DNA of 64,000 nucleotides, taken from positions 558,001 through 622,000 of the forward strand of contig CAWJKE010000007.1 of NCBI GenBank assembly GCA_963843455.1, in the 5' to 3' direction. Position numbers and translations under genes: made by a program. Shown here one piece after another: positions 8,720 through 17,301 of this stretch. The DNA comes from CAIQPS01 sp963843455. GTDB taxonomy: Bacteria > Actinomycetota > Thermoleophilia > RBG-16-64-13. The notes under the pieces were generated by a model. That model did no database searches. It saw nothing but the letters and a program-made list of their open reading frames with translations, and was not told the origin of the DNA. The first letter of the stretch is position 1; each line of letters starts with the position of its first letter.

Positions 8720-9200
8720 CAAGGGACAGGTGTACGAAGGCGTCCTCGCAGGGGAGGGACTCCGCTTCGCGGTCGTCGTGAGCCGCTTCAACGAGTTCAT
8801 CAGCAGCAAGCTGCTGGGCGGGGCCTGGGACTGCCTCACCAGGCATGGAGCCGGCGCGGCCGACATCGACGTCGCCTGGGTGCCGGGGGCCATGGAGATC
8901 CCGCTCATCGCCCAACGGCTTGCGAGCACTAAGCGATACGACGCCCTCATTTGTCTGGGTGCCGTGATCCGGGGCTCTACGCCTCATTTTGACTACGTCT
9001 CGGCCGAGGTGGCCAAGGGCGTGGCCAAAGTGCAGTTGGACGAGGGACTTCCTGTCATCTTCGGTGTGCTCACCACCGACAGTATCGAGCAGGCCGTGGA
9101 ACGGGCGGGCACAAAAGCCGGAAACAAGGGCTGGGATGCGGCGGTATCCGCTCTGGAGATGGCCAACCTGATTCGAAGGCTGGAACAGGCCGGGTCCTGA
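8712..9200 (+). CDS. ribH: 6,7-dimethyl-8-ribityllumazine synthase
   Basis: Condenses the two riboflavin precursors to lumazine, normally as an icosahedral 60-mer or a pentamer. The 162-aa protein shows VSRFNEFISSKLLGGA, WVPGAMEIPL, CLGAVIRGSTPHFDYV (catalytic His) and FGVLTTDSIEQA followed by AGTKAGNKGWDAA. It starts at GTG 8712, inside the end of ribBA, with GAAAGGACGAG just upstream. Last gene of the riboflavin operon; the next gene, rpmB, is convergent 26 bases away. Confidence 0.97.
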   Translation: MDSKGQVYEGVLAGEGLRFAVVVSRFNEFISSKLLGGAWDCLTRHGAGAADIDVAWVPGAMEIPLIAQRLASTKRYDALICLGAVIRGSTPHFDYVSAEVAKGVAKVQLDEGLPVIFGVLTTDSIEQAVERAGTKAGNKGWDAAVSALEMANLIRRLEQAGS

Positions 9201-9226
9201 ACGGGACCGCGGCGATCAGCGAGTGA

Positions 9227-9418
9227 TCAGGCGACCTTCTGTACTTTGTGCGCCTTGAGGCACTTAGTGCACACGTAAGCTTGGGTCGGCTTGCCGTCGA
9301 GCTGGATGCGGACCTTCTGCACGTTGGGGTCCCAGCGCCGCGGGGTCGCGCGCATGGAGTGGCTCCGGTTGTTGCCGAAGCTGGGCTTCTTGCCACATAT
9401 GACGCACACTTTGGACAT
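9227..9418 (-). CDS. rpmB: 50S ribosomal protein L28
   Basis: Small basic protein of the large ribosomal subunit. The 63-aa product shows the L28 N-terminus MSKVCVICGKKPSFGNNRSHS, followed by RATPRRWDPNVQKVRI and a C-terminal CTKCLKAHKVQKVA. The two CxxC pairs mark it as the zinc-binding (C+) form of L28. It is transcribed alone on the minus strand, divergent from the DUF1858/Asp23/FakA operon, and a separate promoter is visible upstream. Confidence 0.97.
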   Translation of the reverse strand: MSKVCVICGKKPSFGNNRSHSMRATPRRWDPNVQKVRIQLDGKPTQAYVCTKCLKAHKVQKVA

Positions 9419-9464
9419 GTGGGACTCACTCTTGTTCTAGGGTTACCGGAACGGGGAATGGCAT

Positions 9465-9494
9465 AGTATGCCGTACGGAGGTGGGGTCTGACAA
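9465..9494 (-). promoter_or_regulatory. Probable sigma-A promoter of rpmB
   Basis: On the minus strand TTGTCA (9494-9489) is followed after 18 bases by CATACT (9470-9465). The boxes match 5/6 and 4/6 of the consensus. Transcription would start about 40 bases before the rpmB ATG. No factor-specific elements seen. Confidence 0.5.
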
Positions 9495-9586
9495 GGTCGG
9501 GCCGCCGTCCCATGGCGACAAGGCCGTCCGTGCGGTAGGGTATAGTACCTGAACATGGTCAACGCGCGATTGGGGAGGAGACGGCC

Positions 9587-9799
9587 ATCTTTACCAAGGA
9601 CATGTCGATGCTGGAGGCCCTTCAGGCCGACCCTCGCGCCAAAGACGTCTTTGCGGCCTACGGCATGGGGTGTATCGGCTGCATGGGCGTGAGTATGGAA
9701 TCCATCGAAGACGGCGCCAAGATGCACGGGATAGACCCCAACGCGGTGGTCGTGGAACTGAACAAGCTCATCCCCCTCGAGGAGCTTTCGGGGACATGA
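9587..9799 (+). CDS. DUF1858 (redox disulfide) protein, possible AUC start
   Basis: Short protein of the DUF1858 family, associated with hybrid-cluster proteins and thought to carry a redox-active disulfide: the motif GMGCIGCMG gives the CxxC. The family starts MITKDMT.., and the matching residues here are ATC TTT ACC AAG GAC ATG. A perfect GGGAGGAG (9573-9580) sits 6 bases before the ATC at 9587, and no ATG, GTG or TTG lies in frame between that site and ATG 9602. ATG 9602 would leave a Shine-Dalgarno 21 bases away and cut the conserved N-terminus. I list the longer form (70 aa); the safe minimum is 9602-9799 (65 aa). The stop overlaps the Asp23 start (ATGA). Confidence 0.8.
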   Translation: MFTKDMSMLEALQADPRAKDVFAAYGMGCIGCMGVSMESIEDGAKMHGIDPNAVVVELNKLIPLEELSGT

Positions 9800-10188
9800 G
9801 CGAGTACGCGGGCGCACCCGGTGGAAGTGCTCCCGAGGCTCGCGGCGGAGCGGTCGGCGGCAACCTCAGCATCACCGACCGGGCCATCGCCGATATCGTC
9901 GGCTGGACCGTGCTGGAGTGCTACGGAGTCGTGGGAATGGCTTCGCCGAGCCTGCGTCAGGGCGTGGCCTCTCTGTTATCGCGCGACCGCCTGCACCAAG
10001 GCATCAAGGTGGAGCAGACGGCGGAGCACCTACGGATCAAGCTCTACATCATCGTCGAGTACGGTCTTAACGTTGCAGAGGTGGCGGGCAGCGCTCGTTC
10101 CCAGGTGGCCTACAACATCGAGAGGATGACGGGCAAGCCGGTCACCGGTCTGCATATCTACGTTCAAGGGGTCCGGCTTGGGGAGTAA
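9796..10188 (+). CDS. Asp23/Gls24 family envelope stress response protein
   Basis: Asp23/Gls24 (DUF322) protein, a family of small, often membrane-peripheral proteins linked to cell-envelope stress in Gram-positives. The 130-aa product has a Gly/Ala-rich N-terminus, then LSITDRAIADIVGWTVLECYGVVGMA and a C-terminal half RIKLYIIVEYGLNVAEVAG...QVAYNIERMTG with VTGLHIYVQGV. I chose ATG 9796, which overlaps the preceding stop. It overlaps fakA by 11 bases. An Asp23 protein directly ahead of a DAK2-domain protein is the standard arrangement in Firmicutes. Confidence 0.93.
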   Translation: MSEYAGAPGGSAPEARGGAVGGNLSITDRAIADIVGWTVLECYGVVGMASPSLRQGVASLLSRDRLHQGIKVEQTAEHLRIKLYIIVEYGLNVAEVAGSARSQVAYNIERMTGKPVTGLHIYVQGVRLGE

Positions 10189-11815
10189 CGGGCACGGCTC
10201 GCTCACCGTGGCCCGAGCCCGGGAGTTGCTCTCAGGCGGTCTCGCGGCCCTGGAGCGGCGCAGGCAGGAGATCAACGATCTCAACGTCTACCCTGTGCCC
10301 GACGGCGACACGGGCACCAACCTCGCGCTGACCGTGAAGGGTATGGTCGACTCCGTTGTTCGTTTGCCGGAGGGGCTGCCCGAGCGGGAGATCTGCTCGG
10401 CCATCTCTCAGGCTGCACTCATGGGGGCGCGGGGCAACAGCGGCGTGATCCTCTCCCAGATCGTTCGTGGGGCGATGGAGGTTTTTGGCCAGGAAGGTCC
10501 CGTCACTCAGGATGTATTGGCACGAGCCCTCCGACACGCTACCGAGACGGCATATCGAGCCGTCCGCCGGCCCGTCGAAGGCACAATGCTGACCGTGTTG
10601 CGGGAGATGGCCGAGGCCGCCGCTCAGGCGGCGGATGCACCCAGAGTCGAGGTGTTCCTGGATGAGGTGATCACGGCAGGCTGGAAGAGCGTTGAACGGA
10701 CCCCGTCACTGCTGCGCGTACTGGCCGACGCTGGGGTCGTCGACGCAGGGGGCTTCGGCTTAGTGGTACTGGTGGAAGGAGCGGCTAACGGCCGGGCCGG
10801 CACCAAGACCGAGATCACCGCGCGCTTCGCCGAACCCGTCACGGCGGTTGACGTTCGGGATCGGGCCCCTGAGGAGGAGAGCGACTTTACTTACTGCACC
10901 AGCTTCCTGCTGACCGGGAGTGGGCTCGACCAGGCATCGCTGGAAGAAGCATTGGGTCGGCTGGGGGACAGCCTGCTGGTCGTCGGCGACGAGTCCCAGT
11001 TGAAGGTGCATGTCCACACAGACGAGCCCGGTACGGCGCTAGGTATAGCGGGCGCCCTCGGAGCGCTTAGCGAGATCGAGATCGACAACATGCAAGAGCA
11101 GAAGGCCGCCCGCGATCGCCGCTTGGCAGGCTCGTCAGCCCGGCCGCCGATGGACGCCGGGCTGACGCAGGTGGTGGCGGTGGTCGCGGGGGAGGGCAAC
11201 AAACTCCTGTTCCGCGATCTCGGAGTGGACCTCATTGTGGAGGGTGGACAGTCCATGAACCCCTCCACCGAGGACCTCGTACGCGCCATCGAGAATGCGA
11301 CGGCCCCCTCTGTCGTGGTCTTGCCCAACAACAGCAATGTGATCATGACAGCCGAGCAAACGGCGGGCCTCACAGATAAGCAGGTCGTCGTCGTCCCCAG
11401 CCGGTCCATCCAGGCCGGCTTGAGCGCCGCGGTGGCATTCGACAAACGCAAGCCGGGTGCAGTGAACGCCAAGGACATGCGGGCTTCCATCGACGCCGTG
11501 GTCACCGCGGAGGTCACCCGAGCTGTGCGAGATTCGTCCATCGATGGAGTACAGGTCAGGCAGGGCGACTTCATCGGTCTGATCGACGACCGCGTGGTGG
11601 TGGCCGCCGGCGAAGTGGAGCCCGTGGTCGCCGACGTCGTCGCCCGCATTCTCGACGGGGGCCGGGGACTGCTTACGGCTCTCCTCGGCGAGGAGGATGA
11701 CGCCGAGCGGGCGGCGGCCGCCCTGGAGAAGCTACGTGAGATCTATCCCTCAGTGGAGATGGACCTTCATCAGGGCGGGCAACCTTTCTATCCTGTTCTC
11801 TTGTCGGCCGAGTAG
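10178..11815 (+). CDS. fakA: Fatty acid kinase ATP-binding subunit FakA (DAK2/DhaL domain)
   Basis: FakA phosphorylates fatty acids presented by a FakB partner, feeding exogenous fatty acids into phospholipid synthesis. The N-terminal DhaL domain (about 1-200) carries the Mg-ATP aspartates in NVYPVPDGDTGTNL and the loop MGARGNSGVILSQ. A middle domain and a DegV-like C-terminal domain with VVLPNNSNVIMTAEQ follow. 545 aa, usual length. The TTG at 10178, with AAGGGGT 7 bases before it, gives the N-terminus MGSNGHGSLTVARARELL; GTG 10208 is an alternative. FakB follows 45 bases downstream, which supports the assignment. Confidence 0.93.
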   Translation: MGSNGHGSLTVARARELLSGGLAALERRRQEINDLNVYPVPDGDTGTNLALTVKGMVDSVVRLPEGLPEREICSAISQAALMGARGNSGVILSQIVRGAMEVFGQEGPVTQDVLARALRHATETAYRAVRRPVEGTMLTVLREMAEAAAQAADAPRVEVFLDEVITAGWKSVERTPSLLRVLADAGVVDAGGFGLVVLVEGAANGRAGTKTEITARFAEPVTAVDVRDRAPEEESDFTYCTSFLLTGSGLDQASLEEALGRLGDSLLVVGDESQLKVHVHTDEPGTALGIAGALGALSEIEIDNMQEQKAARDRRLAGSSARPPMDAGLTQVVAVVAGEGNKLLFRDLGVDLIVEGGQSMNPSTEDLVRAIENATAPSVVVLPNNSNVIMTAEQTAGLTDKQVVVVPSRSIQAGLSAAVAFDKRKPGAVNAKDMRASIDAVVTAEVTRAVRDSSIDGVQVRQGDFIGLIDDRVVVAAGEVEPVVADVVARILDGGRGLLTALLGEEDDAERAAAALEKLREIYPSVEMDLHQGGQPFYPVLLSAE

Positions 11816-11860
11816 CAGCGGGATCCAGCCCCAACCGAGCACGAAAGGAGCGAGGAGGAG

Positions 11861-12718
11861 ATGATCGTCGACCGGACGACCACCGCCATCGTTGTCGATT
11901 CCACGTCCGACCTGCCCGACTATCTCGCGAACGACCCCGCCATCAGTATGGTCCCTTTGACCGTCTACTTCGGCGAGACGGCCTATCTCGATTGGATAGA
12001 GCTTAAGCCCGCGGCATTCTACGAGATGCTCAAAACCAGCCCCGTGCTCCCTCGTACGTCACAGCCTTCCGCCGGTGCGTTCCTGGATTGCTACAAGGCC
12101 CTTCGGGAGCGGTACGAGCGTGTCTACTCGGTGCACCTCAGCCGACATTTCAGCGGCACCTGCGCCAGCGCCGAGGTGGCACAGAGCCAGATAGACGGCA
12201 TCCGGGTGGTCGACTCGGGGCTCGCCACGGGGGGCATAGCACTGCTCGTCGACCGGCTCGTCGAGCGGCTCGACCGGGGCACGCCCGAGGAAGAGTTCGA
12301 CGCGTACATCGCCAGGTTCCTGGCCGAAAAGACGTTCTATTTTCTGCCTACCACGCTCGAATATCTTTACAAGGGCGGACGCATCGGCAGGGCCTCGCAT
12401 CTGATGGGCACCCTCCTCAACATCAAGCCCGTCCTCACCATCGACGAGGGAGTCGTCGACGTGTTCAAGAAGGTCCGCGGGGTGACGCAGGCACTGGAGG
12501 TCATGCGCGACGGGCTGCTCGAGCATACGCAGGCGGGCCGGTCGACCTACGTGAGTCTCGCACACGCTTACAATGAGCCTGTGCTCGCTCAATTGCGTGA
12601 GTTGATCGAGGCGGTGCCGGACCGGGACATACACATGATCCCCACCAGCATAGTCGGCCCCGTCATCGGCACCTACGTGGGCCCGGGTGCCGTGGCTCTC
12701 GGCTTCGTCCAGGAATGA
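11861..12718 (+). CDS. fakB: DegV family fatty acid-binding protein (FakB)
   Basis: Binds a fatty acid and presents its carboxylate to FakA for phosphorylation. The 285-aa DegV fold shows IVVDSTSDLPDYL near the N-terminus, PRTSQPSAGAFLDCYKAL, the serine loop VHLSRHFSGTCASAEVAQ, VDSGLATGGIALLVD and the end PTSIVGPVIGTYVGPGAV. Strong Shine-Dalgarno sequence GGAGCGAGGAGGAG before ATG 11861. It directly follows fakA and overlaps recG by 4 bases (ATGA). Confidence 0.93.
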   Translation: MIVDRTTTAIVVDSTSDLPDYLANDPAISMVPLTVYFGETAYLDWIELKPAAFYEMLKTSPVLPRTSQPSAGAFLDCYKALRERYERVYSVHLSRHFSGTCASAEVAQSQIDGIRVVDSGLATGGIALLVDRLVERLDRGTPEEEFDAYIARFLAEKTFYFLPTTLEYLYKGGRIGRASHLMGTLLNIKPVLTIDEGVVDVFKKVRGVTQALEVMRDGLLEHTQAGRSTYVSLAHAYNEPVLAQLRELIEAVPDRDIHMIPTSIVGPVIGTYVGPGAVALGFVQE

Positions 12719-14916
12719 GTGAGCTGACAAGCGGCGGCACTTACTACCCGTTTGGGTCGCATTCCCCGCTTGCCACCTCCGACCTCCATCTGAGCCCGTC
12801 CTCCAAGCGTAGGCTGGATCCCGCGGTCCTGGAAAGCCCCATCTCGACGCTGCGCGGGGTCGGCAAAGCTACCGAGCGCAGACTGCGGGGTCTCGGCATC
12901 ATGACCGTCGGCGACCTGCTGCTCCACCTGCCTTTCCGCCACGAGCCGCCTTCGCGCTTGGTCCAGGTGGCGGGGCTTTGCGTGGGTTCCGAAATGACCT
13001 TGCGCGGCAGGGTTCTGTCGTGCGCGGCGCGGCAGACCGCCCGCCGGCGGGTGAGCGTGCTGGAAGCACTGGTGAGCGACGAGAGCGGCAGCGTAGTGGC
13101 GGTCTGGTACAACCAGCCGTACCTGGAGGCGCCATTCCGAGAGAGGCCGGAGGTCCTCCTGAAGGGCGTGCTCGTCCGCCAGCGCGGCGCCTCCGTCTTT
13201 CTCGTGAAGCGTCACGAGATCCTGGGAGATTCGGAAGATAGCCGGCATATCTTGGGCCTCGTGCCCGTCTACCCGAGCACGGCCGACCTGAGCGTGCGCA
13301 CCATCCGCACGTTGTTGCACGAAGCAGCTCCGTTGGCGGTTAATCTGTCCGACCCCCTGCCTGCCGAGATGCTGGCCCGGCGGCGGTACGCCGGCCGGGC
13401 AGAGGCGGTGCTGGCGAGCCACTTCCCGGCAGATTTGGCCGAGGCGGGCAAAGCCCGGGAGCGACTTGCATTCGAGGAACTGCTCCTTCTCCAACTGGCC
13501 GTGCTGCGGCAACGTCGAGCGCAGGATACGCACGAGCGGGCTCGGGCGCTCAGCGCGCCCGGCCGGCTTTCTGCGGCGTTCCTCGGCGCTTTGCCCTACA
13601 CACCGACGGACGCACAGCTCCGCGTCATGGCCGAGATCGAAAGGGACCTGTGCCGGAACGTGCCTATGCGCAGATTGCTCCACGGCGACGTGGGTTCGGG
13701 AAAGACCATGGTGGCCATCTACTCCCTGCTTCGTGCCGTCGAGCAGGGCTCTCAGGGGGCGCTCATGGCTCCCACGGAGGTGCTGGCCGAGCAGCACTAT
13801 GTGGGGTTGTCGTCCCAGTTGGCTCCGCACGGCGTGCGGGTAGGCCTTCTCAAAGGCAGCCAGACCACGGCCGAGCGGCGCGCCGTCCGGAAGGGGCTCG
13901 AGGCGGGGGATATCGACGTCGTCGTGGGCACGCACGCTCTCATCCAGCAAGGGGTGCGGTTTGCCGATCTGCGTTTGGCGGTGGTCGACGAGCAGCATCG
14001 CTTCGGCGTCGGCCAACGGGATGCCATCGTGGCTGGGGAGGGGGAAGGCGGGTCATCGAAGAACCTGCGGCCCCATACCCTGCACATGTCGGCCACCCCA
14101 ATCCCGCGCACCCTCAGCCTGACTCTTTACGGCGACCTCGACGTGAGTGTCCTCGATGAGATGCCACCCGGAAGGCGGCCTGTACAGACCAGGCTCGTGC
14201 CGCCCGAAGACGCGGAAGCGATGTGGGCATCGGTGCGAACGCAGCTACGCGCCGGCCGCCAGGCCTACGTGGTGTGCCCGCTGATAGAGGAGAGCGAGAT
14301 GCTGGAGGCAGCTTCCGCCCGCCAGACGTTTGCCGAATTGAGCTCCGGCGAACTCTCCGGCTTCCGGCTGCGGCTTCTTCACGGCCAGTTGCCGGCGGCG
14401 GAGAAGGCGGCCGGGATGGCCGAGTTCTCCGCGGGAGAAGCCCAGGTCCTTGTGAGCACGTCGGTCATCGAGGTGGGAGTCGACGTGGTGAATGCGACGG
14501 TCATGGTGATCCTCGGCGCCCGGCGATTCGGCATCTCTCAATTACACCAGTTGCGGGGCAGGGTCGGTCGGGGAGCGGAAGAATCGTATTGCTTCATACC
14601 GATAGCCGACGAAGACGAGGGAGCGCTCGAACGGTTGCGCGTTTTCGCCGTGACCAGCGATGGTTTCGCCCTGGCTGAGGCCGACCTGGTCGCCAGGGGT
14701 ACCGGCCAACTGTTCGGGGAGAGGCAGTCCGGGCTGAGCGATCTGCGCGTCGCCTCGCTGGTGCGCGACCGGGCGCTACTGGAGGAAGCGCGGGCTGAGG
14801 CGCAGCGAGTTCTTGAGACCTGCGACTCGGGCGCGGCACGGGGCGACATCGCGACGCTGCAGGAGGCATCCGAAGACCGCTTTGGGAAGAAGATCTCCTG
14901 GCTGGAACGGGTATGA
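12715..14916 (+). CDS. recG: ATP-dependent DNA helicase RecG
   Basis: Branched-DNA translocase that regresses stalled forks and processes Holliday junctions. The 733-aa protein has a helix-hairpin-helix region STLRGVGKATERRLRGLGI near 45-65, then the OB-fold wedge domain. Walker A GDVGSGKTMVA lies near residue 325 and the DEQH box VVDEQHRFGV near 424. Motif III is MSATPIPRTL, and the C-terminal helicase lobe has STSVIEVGVDV and QLRGRVGRG. The first 40 residues are low-complexity and unlike most RecG, so the start could be later, but the ATGA overlap with fakB supports it. Confidence 0.96.
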   Translation: MSELTSGGTYYPFGSHSPLATSDLHLSPSSKRRLDPAVLESPISTLRGVGKATERRLRGLGIMTVGDLLLHLPFRHEPPSRLVQVAGLCVGSEMTLRGRVLSCAARQTARRRVSVLEALVSDESGSVVAVWYNQPYLEAPFRERPEVLLKGVLVRQRGASVFLVKRHEILGDSEDSRHILGLVPVYPSTADLSVRTIRTLLHEAAPLAVNLSDPLPAEMLARRRYAGRAEAVLASHFPADLAEAGKARERLAFEELLLLQLAVLRQRRAQDTHERARALSAPGRLSAAFLGALPYTPTDAQLRVMAEIERDLCRNVPMRRLLHGDVGSGKTMVAIYSLLRAVEQGSQGALMAPTEVLAEQHYVGLSSQLAPHGVRVGLLKGSQTTAERRAVRKGLEAGDIDVVVGTHALIQQGVRFADLRLAVVDEQHRFGVGQRDAIVAGEGEGGSSKNLRPHTLHMSATPIPRTLSLTLYGDLDVSVLDEMPPGRRPVQTRLVPPEDAEAMWASVRTQLRAGRQAYVVCPLIEESEMLEAASARQTFAELSSGELSGFRLRLLHGQLPAAEKAAGMAEFSAGEAQVLVSTSVIEVGVDVVNATVMVILGARRFGISQLHQLRGRVGRGAEESYCFIPIADEDEGALERLRVFAVTSDGFALAEADLVARGTGQLFGERQSGLSDLRVASLVRDRALLEEARAEAQRVLETCDSGAARGDIATLQEASEDRFGKKISWLERV

Positions 14917-15506
14917 ACCGAGGGGCGTCGGGCGGCAGAAGGCCGCCGGGCTCGATCCGGATCGTCGCCGGGGCCAGGCGGAGCCGCAAGCTGCGTGTGC
15001 CCCCAGGCTCCGCCATCCGGCCCACCAGCGAGATGGTGCGCGGAGCCATCTTCGATTCCCTGGGACCCGTGGGCGGTCTGGCCGTTCTCGATCTATTCGC
15101 GGGAACGGGCGCGATGGGGCTCGAGGCGCTTTCGCGAGGAGCGGCCCGCTGCACGTTTGTGGAGCAGGATGCCAAGGTGGCCGCAGTGCTCCAAGCCAAT
15201 GTCCGGGACCTGGACTATCTGGCCACGAGTCGGGTGATAGCGGCCAACTACCAGGCCGCTTTGCAGGACTTCGTGCGTGCGGGAGAGCGCTTCGATTTGC
15301 TCTTTGTCGACCCCCCCTATAGAATGCTAACCGAAGTGGAAGTAACGCTCGAACCCGTCGTCGCGTCGTTGCTGGACGATGGGGGCGTCGTGGTATTCGA
15401 GAGCGGCAAGGCCTCGCACCCTACGCTCGGGGCTGTTCCGGTGTTCGATCGGGTCTATGGCGACACCCGGGTCACCATGGTTACCGTAAGGAGGACTATC
15501 CGGTGA
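14913..15506 (+). CDS. rsmD: 16S rRNA (guanine-966-N2) methyltransferase RsmD
   Basis: Methylates G966 of 16S rRNA using S-adenosylmethionine. The 197-aa Rossmann methyltransferase has the family N-terminus IVAGARRSRKLRVP and IRPTSEMVRGAIFDSL, the SAM motif VLDLFAGTGAMGLEALSRG and the catalytic motif LLFVDPPYRM. The start overlaps the recG stop (ATGA) and the end overlaps coaD (GTGA). recG-rsmD-coaD is a widely conserved order. Confidence 0.97.
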   Translation: MNRGASGGRRPPGSIRIVAGARRSRKLRVPPGSAIRPTSEMVRGAIFDSLGPVGGLAVLDLFAGTGAMGLEALSRGAARCTFVEQDAKVAAVLQANVRDLDYLATSRVIAANYQAALQDFVRAGERFDLLFVDPPYRMLTEVEVTLEPVVASLLDDGGVVVFESGKASHPTLGAVPVFDRVYGDTRVTMVTVRRTIR

Positions 15507-15994
15507 AAACGGTGCTCTGCCCCGGCACATACGACCCGGTCACAATTGGTCATCTCGATATCATCTCGCGCTGCTCTGCGATGTTCGATGAGGTCGTCGT
15601 GGCGGTAGTGGACGATTCCTACCGGAAGTCCGTGTTGTTCAGTGCGGGGGAACGCGCGCATTTTTTGCAGGAGTCGACCAAGCATCTGCCGAATGTGAAG
15701 GTCGCGATCATGCGCGGCTTGGTGGTCAACTTTGCGCGCCAAGTTGGAGCGGTGGTACTGGTCAAGGGACTGCGGGCTCTTACCGATTTCGAGTACGAGT
15801 TTCAGATGGCCCAGTTGAATCGAAAGTTGGACCCCGAACTGGAGACGATGTACCTTATGGCTTCACCTGAGTACTCCTTCCTCAGTTCGAGTGGAGTGAG
15901 AGAGATCGCCAAGTATGGCGGGTGTGTGGGCGACCTCGTGCCCGAAGTGGTCGAGCGTCGATTCGCCGAAATGTATGGACGCGTGGAGGACTAA
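15503..15994 (+). CDS. coaD: Phosphopantetheine adenylyltransferase
   Basis: Fourth step of coenzyme A synthesis: transfers AMP to 4'-phosphopantetheine. The 163-aa hexameric enzyme family is recognised by CPGTYDPVTIGHLDII (the TxGH nucleotidyl transfer motif), the loop LVKGLRALTDFEYEFQM and the C-terminal SSSGVREIAKYGG. Start GTG overlaps the rsmD stop. Confidence 0.97.
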   Translation: MKTVLCPGTYDPVTIGHLDIISRCSAMFDEVVVAVVDDSYRKSVLFSAGERAHFLQESTKHLPNVKVAIMRGLVVNFARQVGAVVLVKGLRALTDFEYEFQMAQLNRKLDPELETMYLMASPEYSFLSSSGVREIAKYGGCVGDLVPEVVERRFAEMYGRVED

Positions 15995-15997
15995 AGC

Positions 15998-16456
15998 ATG
16001 GATGTTCTCGTTCTGATCGACAAGCTGGACGACCTGGTGCACGGCGCTAGCACGTTCCCGATGACCGACAAGGTCATGATCGATCGGGACGAGATCTACG
16101 ACCTGCTCGATCAAATGCGGGCCACCATCCCCGAAGAGATCAAGCAGGCGCGCTGGATCGTTAAGGAGCGCCAGGAGATGCTGCAAGAGGCCAAGGAGGA
16201 ATCGGAGCGTATCCTCCGCGAAGCGCGCGAAGAGGCACAACGGCTCGCAAGCGAGCAAGAGGTCGTCAAGCGCGCGGAGCGTCAGTCCGAGGACATCATC
16301 CGCGACGCGGAAGCCCGAGAACGCGAGATCCGTCTGGGCGCGGAGGACTACGCCGACGAGATCCTCAAGACGCTCGAGACCAACCTGGACAAGTTCCTGG
16401 CTGCCGTCCAGAGGGGACGCGAGCGTCTGCAGACCGGCGGTCCGCGCGAAGGCTGA
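15998..16456 (+). CDS. SepIVA/DivIVA-like coiled-coil protein
   Basis: A 152-aa, highly charged protein. Residues 1-50 are a globular start (MDVLVLIDKLDDLVHGAST...MIDRDEIYDLLDQMRATIP). The rest is one long helix rich in Glu, Arg and Ala (for example EESERILREAREEAQRLASE), giving a predicted coiled coil similar to ATP-synthase b subunits and DivIVA. In Mycobacterium the septation factor SepIVA (Rv2927c) lies beside the YceD gene, and here the same neighbour (yceD) follows. I infer a SepIVA homologue acting at the septum or cell envelope; function is unproven here. Ends 34 bases before yceD. Confidence 0.8.
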   Translation: MDVLVLIDKLDDLVHGASTFPMTDKVMIDRDEIYDLLDQMRATIPEEIKQARWIVKERQEMLQEAKEESERILREAREEAQRLASEQEVVKRAERQSEDIIRDAEAREREIRLGAEDYADEILKTLETNLDKFLAAVQRGRERLQTGGPREG

Positions 16457-16490
16457 GTCCGAGCTCTCTAGCCTCTAGGTCCATAGGCAG

Positions 16491-17045
16491 ATGTTAGTGA
16501 GCTTTGCCGATCTCGCCCTCCGGGGAGGAGAGCGGTACCAACGCACGTTTCCCTTGGAACTCGACCCCATTGTCCTGGGTGGCGTGGATTACCGTGCGCT
16601 GGTGCCCCGTGGGGTGACCATCACCGTCGATCGAGTCACGGGAGGGTATCTGGCCGGCGTCGCCCTGGACGCGAAGATGTACGGGCCCTGTGCCCGATGT
16701 CTGGCTGAGGCTGTTCTCCAGGTCCACGCCGAGCAGCAGGAGTTCGCGCCCACCGCCAAAGACGGCTGGCAGGAGACGGAAGCCAGCGAGTTCATCAGGG
16801 AACTGGTGCTCGACGTGGAAGGGCTCGCACGCGAGGCGCTCGTCTTGGCGCTCCCCACCCAAGTGGTGTGTTCGGAGACGTGCAGGGGACTGTGTTCCCA
16901 CTGCGGCGCGGATCTCAACGGGGCGACGTGTGGCTGCAGCGATGAGGAGATCGACGAACGCTGGAGCCGGCTCAGGAGCCTTGATCTTGGTGAGAGCGCC
17001 ACTTCCGCGGCCGCAAACGAGGGTCCGGAGAGCGACAAGGCTTGA
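16491..17045 (+). CDS. yceD: YceD family protein (DUF177)
   Basis: YceD proteins are encoded next to rpmF across bacteria and are linked to 23S rRNA or large-subunit maturation. The 184-aa product has the family core YLAGVALDAKMYGPCARCLAEAVL and LVLDVEGLAREALVLALPT. A C-terminal cysteine cluster CSETCRGLCSHCGADLNGATCGC probably binds zinc, and WSRLRSL follows. rpmF starts 64 bases downstream. The start ATG 16491 has no strong Shine-Dalgarno sequence. Confidence 0.92.
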   Translation: MLVSFADLALRGGERYQRTFPLELDPIVLGGVDYRALVPRGVTITVDRVTGGYLAGVALDAKMYGPCARCLAEAVLQVHAEQQEFAPTAKDGWQETEASEFIRELVLDVEGLAREALVLALPTQVVCSETCRGLCSHCGADLNGATCGCSDEEIDERWSRLRSLDLGESATSAAANEGPESDKA

Positions 17046-17108
17046 AATATCGGGGCCGATGGGGTACAAACTCTCGGTTTCCCCATCGGTGAATAGTGAG
17101 GCGATTCA

Positions 17109-17288
17109 ATGGCAGTCCCCAAGAGAAAGACTTCCCGGGCTCGCAGAGACGCGCGGCGGTCGAGCCATCCCGGTCCGGCATCGAGCGTCAGCGAATGCCC
17201 GCAATGCCACAGCCCCAAACTGTCCCATCGCGTGTGCCCCAATTGCGGCATGTACAATGGCCGGCAGGTAGTGAAGGTCGAGGAATAG
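17109..17288 (+). CDS. rpmF: 50S ribosomal protein L32
   Basis: Small zinc-binding protein of the large ribosomal subunit, 59 aa. It has the invariant start MAVPKRKTSRARRDARRSSH and two cysteine pairs, CPQC and CPNC, followed by GMYNGRQVVKVEE. The start is ATG 17109. The pairing with yceD is nearly universal and confirms the call. Confidence 0.97.
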   Translation: MAVPKRKTSRARRDARRSSHPGPASSVSECPQCHSPKLSHRVCPNCGMYNGRQVVKVEE

Positions 17289-17301
17289 GCTCCGCGGCCA
17301 C

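Noticed and set aside
7235..8950. 571-codon open frame on the minus strand across ribBA
   Set aside because: Shadow of ribBA and ribH; composition is His/Arg/Asp-rich and matches no family.
9497..9557. Promoter for the DUF1858 operon using TATAGT at 9541
   Set aside because: The -10 box is good, but the nearest -35-like hexamer (GCGACA, 9515-9520) is 20 bases away, too far to claim.
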